A stretch of DNA of 8,559 nucleotides from Planctomycetota bacterium (GTDB lineage: Bacteria > Planctomycetota > Phycisphaerae > WQYP01 > JAJZKY01). Made by a program: the position numbers and the translations under genes. The notes beneath the pieces were generated by a model that saw only the letters and a program-made list of their open reading frames with translations, was not told the origin of the DNA and did no database searches. The stretch spans positions 1-8,559 of the forward strand of contig JAJZKY010000166.1 of the NCBI GenBank assembly GCA_021803885.1, read 5' to 3'. Shown here piece by piece: positions 1-6,234 of this stretch; within the stretch, counting starts at the first letter, position 1; every line of letters begins with the position of its first letter.

Positions 1-340
1 GGGCGGGGTGATCGTGCTCGACGACTCGGTGTGCATTGTCTCGTTCACCCGGCGGGCGATGGAGTTTTTCCGTCACGAATCGTGCGGCAAGTGCACACCG
101 TGCCGGGAAGGGACCTTGTGGATGGATCAGGTGCTCAGTAGGTTGGAATTGGGCCAGGGCACCGAGGCTGACCTCAACTTGCTGCTAGATCTGTCTGATA
201 ACATTGCAGGCCGGACCTTCTGCGCCTTCGGTGATGCCGCTGTGGCGATGGTGGCATCCAGCGTGCGGCTGTTCCGTCAGGAGTACGTCGATCACTTCAC
301 CCATCAGGGATGTCCGCTGCTAAGGGAGCGTGTGGGATGA
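1..340 (+). CDS. nuoF: NADH-quinone oxidoreductase subunit F, C-terminal part (5' end outside window)
   Basis: NuoF binds NADH and FMN and passes electrons through iron-sulfur cluster N3 into complex I on the cytoplasmic side. Only the last 112 complete codons are here (first full codon at base 2), so the FMN and NADH folds lie upstream, outside the window. The N3 ligands are visible: three cysteines in the motif ESCGKCTPCREGT (codons at 83, 92 and 101) and the fourth in TFCAFGDAA (codon at 221). The fragment reads through from the left edge and ends at a TGA at 338-340, which overlaps the start of nuoG by four bases (ATGA), so the two are probably translationally coupled. After the last cluster cysteine the protein has a short tail that includes an extra cysteine near the end (HQGCPLL), which I would not assign to a cluster. 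The family assignment is secure from the N3 motif and the following nuoG. Confidence 0.95.
   Translation, partial: GGVIVLDDSVCIVSFTRRAMEFFRHESCGKCTPCREGTLWMDQVLSRLELGQGTEADLNLLLDLSDNIAGRTFCAFGDAAVAMVASSVRLFRQEYVDHFTHQGCPLLRERVG
322..328 (+). promoter_or_regulatory. Ribosome binding site deciding the nuoG start
   Basis: AAGGGAG lies inside the end of nuoF, 8 bases before the ATG at 337. An in-frame ATG at 310 would add nine residues, but it has only a short AGGG directly abutting it, which is too close to work. The site therefore favours 337, where the start also overlaps the nuoF stop. Confidence 0.7.
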
Positions 341-2511
341 TCAATCTGACGATCGACGGAAAAACGGTTGAGGTAGAACCGGGCACCTTGCTGATTGAGG
401 CCGCCAAGAAGGTCGGCATCAACATCCCCATCTTCTGCTACCACCCCCGCATGAAGCCGGTGGCGGCTTGCCGGATGTGCCTGGTCGGGATCGACAAGAT
501 GGGCAAGCTGCAGCCAGCCTGTGCCACTCCGGTGGCCGACGGCATGGTGGTACACACCCAGCGCGCGGATGTGCAAAAGGCCCAGGCCGGCGTGCTCGAA
601 TTTTTGCTGGCCCAGCATCCACTGGATTGTCCGATCTGCGACAAAGGTGGCGAGTGTCCGCTCCAGGACCAGGCGTTCGCCTATGGTCCTGGCGCCACCC
701 GTTTCTCCGAGCCCAAGCGCCATCTGCACAAGGCGTGGACCCTCGGCCCGATGGTGGTGCTGGACCAAGAACGGTGCGTCCAGTGCCAGCGCTGCACCCG
801 GTTCATGGATGAGATTGTCGGGGACCCCGCACTGGTGCTCAAGGAGCGGGGGGCACACACGGTGGTCGACGTGGCGGACGGGAGGGCCCTCACCTCTGTG
901 TTCGCGGGCAATACCATCGAGATGTGTCCGGTCGGTGCGCTCACATCACATCCCTATCGGTTCAGAGCCCGGCCCTGGGATATCGTTCAGGTGCCGTCTG
1001 TCTGCCCGCATTGTCCGGTCGGGTGCAACCTGACCGTGACCAACCGCGAAGGCCACGTGCTACGCGTGCTGTCTCGAGAGAACGAGCAGGTCGACCAGGG
1101 CTGGCTGTGTGATCGCGGCCGGTTTGGCTACGGCTTTTTGACCGACCCCTCGCGCATTACAACGCCGCTGATTCGTCGAGATGGACAGCTGGTGGTCGCC
1201 AGTTGGGAGGAGGCTCTGACGGCGGCACGGTCCGGATTGCAGGGTGAGATCGGCATTTTGGGCGGCGGTCGCTTATCCCTGGAGGCCCAATATCTGCTTA
1301 GTGTTTGGCGCGACCGGCAGAGCCATGCGGTGGCGGACTGGCGGGTTGGCGGTCAGTACACGGCAGTGCCTCCTGCCGGCCAGGGCAAGCTGGTTGACCT
1401 CGATCAGGCCGCAGTGGTGTTGATGATCGAGAGCGACCCGGAGACAGAGACGCCGGTGGCTTGGCTGCGGCTGCGCCAGAATGTGGCCCATGGGCGGCAT
1501 GCCCGGGTTGTATCGATCGGACCCCGGACCACCGCCAGTCTCGACGCCGGGCAGGTCCTCTATCGCCCCGGTCAGGGGGCCGATGTCCTGACCGCTGCCT
1601 TGGCGGGCAAGGGCGATCCGGGGCTGGTTGCCGCGGTGGCATCGGAGGAGCCGTTGGTTGTGTTCTGGAACGGCCATGACCCGATGCTTTACGAGGCGAT
1701 CGGCAAGCTGGTGGCCCAACGCAGTGCCAAGACCTCGGTGTTGGTAACGGGGGCCGATGCCAACGCCTATGGCGCCCAGGCCATGGGTCTGATGCCCAAA
1801 GCCGGTGAACCGACCGCAGAAGGCTTGCTGAGTGCTGCGGCCGAGGGGCAGGTGGAGAGTCTTTTGATCCTTGGCGTCGATCCGTTGCGATTGGCCCCGG
1901 GGGGTCAGCAGGCGGCGGCGGCGCTGGACAGTGCAGCGTTTGTGGTGGTTGCGGACGTCAACATGTCTGAGACGGCCATGATGGCAGACGTAGTTTTGCC
2001 GCTGGCTGCCTTCGCCGAGTCGGACGGCACCTTTGTCAATATGGAGGGCAGACCCCAGGTGTTCGAGCCATCTGCCACCGCCGGGGGCTCCAGCCGACCG
2101 GACTGGGCGGTGGTCGCCGAACTGCTGGCTGAGGATCGCCCCCTCGCTGAGATCCGAGAGCAGGCGCTGGCCGGCCTAAGCCGCCCTCAGGGGCCGGCGC
2201 CGGTAGCTCACAAGCCGCGAAGCCAGCAACTAATGCGGATTCCCACACTCTATTACCGGGGGCTCACCCCGGAGCCGCACCTAGTCTCCATGGTGCCGGA
2301 ACAGGTGGTCGAGCTTGCGCCCGAGACCGCGCGTGCTCTCGGCGTCGCAGACGGCGACGAAGCCGCCTTGGTGGACGCTGAGATCGAGATCGTGGTCCGG
2401 GTGGCGGTTTCATCCGGGGTGGTGGATGACTGCCTGGTCGTGGGGGACTGGCCGGGTTCCAACCGACTTGGTGCGGGAGCCAGGCTGGTGGTGCGGGAGA
2501 GGAGCGTTTAG
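337..2511 (+). CDS. nuoG: NADH-quinone oxidoreductase subunit G (iron-sulfur / molybdopterin-fold subunit)
   Basis: NuoG carries electrons from NuoF toward the quinone end of the peripheral arm. I chose the ATG at 337, giving 724 residues. An N-terminal ferredoxin-like domain (about 1-80) holds the N1b [2Fe-2S] ligands C34, C45, C48 and C62. Next come His94, C98, C101 and C107 (H-x3-C-x2-C-x5-C, cluster N5), then C147, C150, C153 and C197 (cluster N4). C223, C226, C230 and C258 match the ligands of the extra N7 cluster, which many bacterial NuoG proteins keep and mitochondrial homologues lack. Residues about 275-600 form the molybdopterin-oxidoreductase-like domain, which in this family holds no molybdenum. 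Residues about 645-722 look like the C-terminal dinucleotide-binding-type barrel. The length is somewhat shorter than Thermus (near 780) and E. coli (near 910), but no piece is obviously broken. The TAG stop directly abuts the nuoH ATG. Confidence 0.96.
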   Translation: MINLTIDGKTVEVEPGTLLIEAAKKVGINIPIFCYHPRMKPVAACRMCLVGIDKMGKLQPACATPVADGMVVHTQRADVQKAQAGVLEFLLAQHPLDCPICDKGGECPLQDQAFAYGPGATRFSEPKRHLHKAWTLGPMVVLDQERCVQCQRCTRFMDEIVGDPALVLKERGAHTVVDVADGRALTSVFAGNTIEMCPVGALTSHPYRFRARPWDIVQVPSVCPHCPVGCNLTVTNREGHVLRVLSRENEQVDQGWLCDRGRFGYGFLTDPSRITTPLIRRDGQLVVASWEEALTAARSGLQGEIGILGGGRLSLEAQYLLSVWRDRQSHAVADWRVGGQYTAVPPAGQGKLVDLDQAAVVLMIESDPETETPVAWLRLRQNVAHGRHARVVSIGPRTTASLDAGQVLYRPGQGADVLTAALAGKGDPGLVAAVASEEPLVVFWNGHDPMLYEAIGKLVAQRSAKTSVLVTGADANAYGAQAMGLMPKAGEPTAEGLLSAAAEGQVESLLILGVDPLRLAPGGQQAAAALDSAAFVVVADVNMSETAMMADVVLPLAAFAESDGTFVNMEGRPQVFEPSATAGGSSRPDWAVVAELLAEDRPLAEIREQALAGLSRPQGPAPVAHKPRSQQLMRIPTLYYRGLTPEPHLVSMVPEQVVELAPETARALGVADGDEAALVDAEIEIVVRVAVSSGVVDDCLVVGDWPGSNRLGAGARLVVRERSV
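2497..2504 (+). promoter_or_regulatory. Ribosome binding site for nuoH
   Basis: GAGAGGAG lies within the last codons of nuoG, 7 bases before the nuoH ATG. Its position inside the upstream gene fits coupled translation. Confidence 0.6.
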
Positions 2512-3501
2512 ATGGCGCTGACGGTTGGCATCGACATTGGCAAGGCGTTATTGGTCATCATTTTTCTGCAGGCGGCGTTCGGGTATCTGACCCTGATCGA
2601 GCGCAAGTTGTTGGGGCGGTTCCAGTTGCGGCCAGGACCCAACCGGGCCGGACCTTTTGGACTGCTGCAGCCGTTGGCTGACGGAGTGAAGCTCCTGTTT
2701 AAGGAGGAAATCATCCCGGCTGGGGTCGATCGCTTCGTATTTCTGATCGCACCCATGCTGTCGCTACTCGGCGCCCTGATGGCGTTTGCCGTGATCCCCT
2801 TCGGTTCCCCGGTGCACATTTTCGGTCGCCTGGTCCCATTGCAGATCGCTGGACCAAGCCTGAGTCTGCTCTATGTGTTCGCAGTGGCGTCGTTGGGCGT
2901 GTACGGAATCGTTCTCGGCGGCTGGTCCTCGCAGAATAAGTACGGTCTGCTTGGCGGGTTGCGGTCATCCGCCCAGATCATCTCCTACGAACTGGCCATG
3001 GGCCTGTCGGTGATCGGTGTTCTGCTGGCGGCCGGTTCGGCGGACCTGAATCAGATCGTCAGTGCCCAGACCAGAGAATGGTTCGTCTTTCCGCAGATCG
3101 TGGGATTCATCGTCTACTTTATCTGTGCCATCGCCGAGACCAATCGAGCGCCCTTCGACTTGCCGGAGGCCGAACAGGAACTGGTGGCGGGCTATCACAC
3201 CGAGTACACGGGCATGAAGTTCGCCATGTTCTTCATGGCCGAGTACATCAATATGATCACCGTCTCGGCGCTGGCTACCACGCTGTTTTTGGGTGGTTGG
3301 CACGGGCCGGCGATCTTACCCAGTTACCTGTGGTTTCTGATCAAGGTTGCCATCTTCTTGTTCGTGTTTGTCTGGCTGCGGGCCACCTTGCCTCGCTTGC
3401 GCTATGACCGCTTGATGGCCTTTGGGTGGAAGGTGTTGTTGCCGGTCGCCCTGCTCAACGCCATCGGCACTGCCGCCTGGGTCGCCCTGGTTCACCCCTA
3501 A
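2512..3501 (+). CDS. nuoH: NADH-quinone oxidoreductase subunit H (quinone-site membrane subunit)
   Basis: NuoH sits at the junction of the two arms and forms much of the quinone-binding chamber and the entry to the proton axis. The protein is 329 residues, the usual length for the family, with a hydrophobicity pattern fitting eight membrane helices. The conserved first cytoplasmic loop is present at residues 30-70 (ERKLLGRFQLRPGPNRAGPF, then LQPLADGVKLLFKE). The central SYE motif carries Glu160. The acidic quinone-chamber loop is intact at 208-230 (AETNRAPFDLPEAEQEL), followed by the family motif YTGMKFAMFFMAEY. The ATG directly follows the nuoG stop and has a good ribosome binding site. The next gene is nuoJ, after 22 bases; nuoI, which usually follows nuoH, is missing here. 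The assignment is certain from the motifs. Confidence 0.97.
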   Translation: MALTVGIDIGKALLVIIFLQAAFGYLTLIERKLLGRFQLRPGPNRAGPFGLLQPLADGVKLLFKEEIIPAGVDRFVFLIAPMLSLLGALMAFAVIPFGSPVHIFGRLVPLQIAGPSLSLLYVFAVASLGVYGIVLGGWSSQNKYGLLGGLRSSAQIISYELAMGLSVIGVLLAAGSADLNQIVSAQTREWFVFPQIVGFIVYFICAIAETNRAPFDLPEAEQELVAGYHTEYTGMKFAMFFMAEYINMITVSALATTLFLGGWHGPAILPSYLWFLIKVAIFLFVFVWLRATLPRLRYDRLMAFGWKVLLPVALLNAIGTAAWVALVHP

Positions 3502-3523
3502 GGTCTGAACGAGGAGGGACGAG
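3502..3523 (+). other. nuoH-nuoJ junction without nuoI; contains the nuoJ ribosome binding site
   Basis: This 22-base spacer is the longest gap in the window. It contains AGGAGG at 3512-3517, six bases before the nuoJ ATG. In the common bacterial order nuoI (about 130-200 codons, with two C-x2-C-x2-C-x3-C-P motifs) lies between nuoH and nuoJ. The spacer is far too short to hold nuoI or a recognisable remnant, and I see no hairpin in it. Confidence 0.85.
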
Positions 3524-4027
3524 ATGGCCAATCTGATTGCGATCCTCGCTGGCGTGCTATGCCTGTTCATGGGCGTGGTGGTGATCAGCGCGAAGAACCC
3601 GATGCACGCGGTGATCGCTCTGGTCGCCAACTTCGTCGGGCTAGGGGTCCTGTTTTTGCTGCTGCATGCCGAGTTTTTGGCGGTGATCGAGGTCATCGTC
3701 TACGCCGGCGCCGTGATGGTGTTGTTCTTGTTCGTGGTGGCCTTGCTGATGGCCGGCACCCGAGCGCCCCAGGAGAGCCGCGGCAAGAACTTGCCGGGGC
3801 AGGTGCCGCTGGCCCTTGCAGTGACCGGCGTGTTTGCAGCGCTGGTGGTGTTCGCCCTGGCCGTGCGTACCGTGCTGGTTGCGCCGCCGCCGTCGACGAC
3901 GGATTTCGGCAGCATCACCAATTTCGGCCGCGCCCTGTTCACCACCTACCTGTTGCCCTTCGAGCTGACAGCTCTCGTGCTGCTGGCGGCCGTAATCGGG
4001 GTCGTGTTTTTGGCTCGCGAACGCTGA
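3524..4027 (+). CDS. nuoJ: NADH-quinone oxidoreductase subunit J
   Basis: NuoJ is a small membrane subunit beside NuoK that helps form the central axis of charged residues and the TM3 segment thought to change shape during turnover. The protein is 167 residues with about five predicted membrane helices. The diagnostic TM3 segment, VIVYAGAVMVLFLFVVALLM (residues 58-77), is present, as is the C-terminal FELTALVLLAAVIGVVFLA. Residue 56 in TM3 is glutamate, where E. coli has glutamine (its LQIIVYAGA motif). The start follows a strong AGGAGG. The gene ends with a TGA 16 bases before nuoK. The family is clear, although NuoJ sequences vary between lineages outside the TM3 motif. Confidence 0.95.
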   Translation: MANLIAILAGVLCLFMGVVVISAKNPMHAVIALVANFVGLGVLFLLLHAEFLAVIEVIVYAGAVMVLFLFVVALLMAGTRAPQESRGKNLPGQVPLALAVTGVFAALVVFALAVRTVLVAPPPSTTDFGSITNFGRALFTTYLLPFELTALVLLAAVIGVVFLARER

Positions 4028-4030
4028 TGA

Positions 4031-4036
4031 GAGGAG
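4031..4036 (+). promoter_or_regulatory. Ribosome binding site for nuoK
   Basis: GAGGAG sits 7 bases before the nuoK ATG, in the 16-base spacer after nuoJ, and supports the start at 4044. Confidence 0.6.
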
Positions 4037-4043
4037 TGAGCGC

Positions 4044-4349
4044 ATGACCCTGCCGACTGTGGATTTCCTGGTGGTCTCTGCGCTGTTGTTCGCCATCGGC
4101 GCCGTCGGGGTGATGGTCCGCAAGAACCCCTTGATCATGTTCATGGCCATCGAGCTGATGTGGAATGCCGTCAACCTCTCGCTCGTTGCCTTCGCTCGTC
4201 AGTTTCAGGCGATCAGCGGGCACATCTTCGTGTTCGTGGTGGTGGTGGCGGCGGCAGCAGAGGTAGCCATCGGCCTGATCATCATCGTGTTGGTGTTCCG
4301 CCACCGCGACCAGGCCGACGTCGACACGCTGAACGCGATGAAGGGGTAG
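4044..4349 (+). CDS. nuoK: NADH-quinone oxidoreductase subunit K
   Basis: NuoK is the smallest core membrane subunit and contributes two buried glutamates to the proton path between NuoH and the antiporter-like subunits. The protein is 101 residues with three membrane helices, the standard size. The key residues are visible: Glu37 in MFMAIELMWNAVNL and Glu73 in AAAEVAIGLIIIV, corresponding to E. coli Glu36 and Glu72. The cytoplasmic loop RKNPL and the tail FRHRDQADVDTLNAMKG match the family pattern, which usually ends near a D-x-x-x-LN-x-(M/L)-KG. The run of valine and alanine codons at 4237-4260 makes the DNA look repetitive but is ordinary helix coding. The gene is 3 bases from nuoL. Confidence 0.97.
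   Translation: MTLPTVDFLVVSALLFAIGAVGVMVRKNPLIMFMAIELMWNAVNLSLVAFARQFQAISGHIFVFVVVVAAAAEVAIGLIIIVLVFRHRDQADVDTLNAMKG
4341..4346 (+). promoter_or_regulatory. Ribosome binding site for nuoL
   Basis: AAGGGG lies in the last codons of nuoK, 6 bases before the nuoL ATG at 4353. It is weaker than the other sites in the operon, but the near contact of the two genes makes coupled translation likely. Confidence 0.45.
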
Positions 4350-4352
4350 GGT

Positions 4353-6221
4353 ATGCACAGCGTAATCGTCCTCGCACTCGTCTTTCCAGCGCTGGGCGCC
4401 TTGGTGGCAGCCTGGTTGGGACCACGCCTCAGTCACCGTCAGATCACCTGGATCGGTGTTGGTGCGGTCGCCCTATCCTTCTTGGTGGCCGTGGCGGCCT
4501 TCGTGCGACTGGCCAGCCTGCCGCCGGCGCACCGCCTGATCCAGGACACCTTGTTCATCTGGAACCGGGCCGGGGCTACGCCGATCCACTTCAGCTTGCT
4601 GGTTGATCCCATTTCGATCTTGTTCATGCTGGTGATCACCGGGGTAGGTGCGCTGATCCACCTCTACTCCGCCGGGTATATGGATGATGACGAGGGCTTT
4701 GGCCGCTTCTTCTGGCAGATGAATCTGTTCATCGTCGCCATGTTGCTGCTGGTGATGGCCGGAAACTTCTTCTTCCTGTTGGTCGGTTGGGCCGGAGTGG
4801 GCCTTGCCTCTTACTTCCTGATCGGCTTTTGGTACACTCGGCCGACGGCGGTGGCAGCCGCCAAAAAGGCGTTCGTGGTCAACGTAGTGGGCGACGTCGC
4901 CTTGACTCTGGCCATCTTCTTGTTGTTCGTGAATTTGGGTCATGTAAGCTACCAGACCGTGTTCCGCCAGTTTGCCATCTTGCCGATTGCCACCCGCGAT
5001 CTGGTGGCGGCGCTGCTCTTTGTGGCGGCGGCAGCCAAGAGTGCACAGTTCCCGCTGCACATCTGGCTGCCGGACGCGATGGAAGGTCCGACCCCAGTGT
5101 CCGCCCTGATCCACGCCGCCACCATGGTCACGGCCGGTGTCTATTTGGTCGCCCGGGCCTTTCCCATCTTCGGACTGGCGCCCGGTGTGGCCACCACCAT
5201 CGCCTGGATCGGCGGCTTCACGGCGCTGTTTGCCGCCACTATCGCTATCGCCCAAGACGACATCAAGCGGGTGCTTGCCTACTCGACCGTGTCCCAGTTG
5301 GGCTACATGTTCATGGCCGTCGGCACGGCTGCCTATGCCGCCGGAGTCTTCCACTTTTTGACCCACGCCTTCTTCAAGGCGCTGTTGTTCCTGGCGGCCG
5401 GATCGGTGATTCACGCCTTGAGCGGGGAGCAGGACATGTGGAAGATGGGCGGTCTGCGCCGAGCCATCCCGCTCACAGCGGCCACGTTCTTGGTTGGAAC
5501 CCTGGCCATCTCTGGGATCCCGCCGTTCGCTGGATTTTTCTCTAAAGATGAGATCTTAGGCGGTCTGCTCTCCGGTGGCCAAGTCGGCCTGTGGGCGATT
5601 GGTACCGTGGCCGCTGGACTGACCGCCTTTTACATGTTCCGGCTGTACTTTGTGGTGTTTGGCGGCAGTGCCCGCACCAAGAGCCATGCCCACGAGTCGC
5701 CGGCGGTGATGACCGTGCCGTTGGTGGTGTTAGCCGTGCTGTCCACCGTCGGTGGCTTTTTGGTCCTGCCCGGCGGTTACAACCTGATCGAGTCCTGGCT
5801 GCTCCCAGCCCTGAGCCGGTTCGGACCGATCCCGCCGCTACCCCCGCCCACCAACTGGGGGGCGATGGCGGTGGCCCTGGTGGTGGCCCTGGCTGGTGTC
5901 GGATCGGCTTGGGCGCTTTACGGACGTAAGGCGCCGGCGGTCGAGCCGCTGCACGGGCCGGTCTACCGCTTCCTCAAGGGCAAGTGGTACATCGACGAGT
6001 TGGGTGACTGGCTGATCGTGCGGCCCGTACTGTGGCTGGGCAGTGTCTTGGAGCGGTTCGACCGCAAGGCTCTGGACAGCGGCTTCAACCAGATCGGTCA
6101 TCTGGTGGCGGGCTGGGGCGAGTCGCTGCGGCCTACTCAGAGCGGCTACGTGCGGCGCTATGCCCTGAGTTTTGCCGTTGGCGTGATGCTGGTTGTCGCC
6201 TTCTTGTCGCTAAGACCCTAA
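4353..6221 (+). CDS. nuoL: NADH-quinone oxidoreductase subunit L (distal antiporter-like subunit)
   Basis: NuoL is the proton-channel subunit at the far tip of the membrane arm. The protein is 622 residues, normal for the family, with about sixteen membrane helices and the long lateral helix near the C-terminus. That part is marked by KGKWYIDELGDWLIVRP (residues 542-558), the amphipathic stretch after it, and a last helix at about 602-619. Conserved charged residues are present: Asp181 (TM6), Lys229 (TM7, AAKSAQFPLHIWLPDAMEGP), His254 (ALIHAATMVTAGVYL), Lys342 (FFKALLFLAAGSVIH) and Lys398 (GFFSKDEIL). The striking exception is residue 147: the motif reads GWAGVGLASY, where NuoL proteins have GWEGVG, so the TM5 glutamate is alanine (codon GCC at 4791-4793). 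No other acidic residue lies in that helix. A short proline-rich linker lies at 490-500. Function as NuoL is certain; full proton pumping is open. Confidence 0.96.
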   Translation: MHSVIVLALVFPALGALVAAWLGPRLSHRQITWIGVGAVALSFLVAVAAFVRLASLPPAHRLIQDTLFIWNRAGATPIHFSLLVDPISILFMLVITGVGALIHLYSAGYMDDDEGFGRFFWQMNLFIVAMLLLVMAGNFFFLLVGWAGVGLASYFLIGFWYTRPTAVAAAKKAFVVNVVGDVALTLAIFLLFVNLGHVSYQTVFRQFAILPIATRDLVAALLFVAAAAKSAQFPLHIWLPDAMEGPTPVSALIHAATMVTAGVYLVARAFPIFGLAPGVATTIAWIGGFTALFAATIAIAQDDIKRVLAYSTVSQLGYMFMAVGTAAYAAGVFHFLTHAFFKALLFLAAGSVIHALSGEQDMWKMGGLRRAIPLTAATFLVGTLAISGIPPFAGFFSKDEILGGLLSGGQVGLWAIGTVAAGLTAFYMFRLYFVVFGGSARTKSHAHESPAVMTVPLVVLAVLSTVGGFLVLPGGYNLIESWLLPALSRFGPIPPLPPPTNWGAMAVALVVALAGVGSAWALYGRKAPAVEPLHGPVYRFLKGKWYIDELGDWLIVRPVLWLGSVLERFDRKALDSGFNQIGHLVAGWGESLRPTQSGYVRRYALSFAVGVMLVVAFLSLRP

Positions 6222-6227
6222 GGGAGG
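6221..6227 (+). promoter_or_regulatory. Ribosome binding site supporting the GTG start of nuoM
   Basis: AGGGAGG overlaps the last base of the nuoL stop and lies 7 bases before the GTG at 6235. No ATG occurs in frame until codon 74, well inside the conserved protein, so this site fixes the start at GTG. Confidence 0.7.
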
Positions 6228-6234
6228 TTCGGTC

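Noticed and set aside
310..336. Upstream in-frame ATG of nuoG adding nine residues
   Set aside because: It lacks a properly spaced ribosome binding site, the added residues are not family-like, and the ATG at 337 has AAGGGAG at good spacing and the ATGA overlap.
775..797. C-x2-C-x2-C motif that could be taken for a displaced NuoI ferredoxin domain
   Set aside because: It lies in frame in NuoG at the known N4 cluster position with the fourth ligand at C197; the twin NuoI motifs are not present.
304..858. Minus-strand open frame opposite the nuoF end and the start of nuoG
   Set aside because: It covers the conserved iron-sulfur ligand region of nuoG and shows no recognisable domain or ribosome binding site; it is a shadow of nuoG codon bias.
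3641..4174. Minus-strand open frame across the nuoJ/nuoK junction
   Set aside because: His/Gln-rich low-complexity translation with no family resemblance; both + strand genes are intact and conserved.
4237..4260. GTG/GGC triplet-rich run resembling a short tandem repeat
   Set aside because: It encodes the valine/alanine stretch before Glu73 of NuoK, a normal membrane helix.
4473..5414. A long open frame on the minus strand (about 313 codons) opposite nuoL
   Set aside because: Its translation is rich in Gly, Gln, His, Asp and Arg with no domain pattern, as expected from the antisense of a GC-rich hydrophobic gene; nuoL on the + strand is fully conserved there.
5871..5891. Repeated 9-mer GTGGCCCTG at 12-base spacing in nuoL
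   Set aside because: It arises from the coding of VALVVAL in a membrane helix; two copies only, with no sign of a mobile or regulatory repeat.
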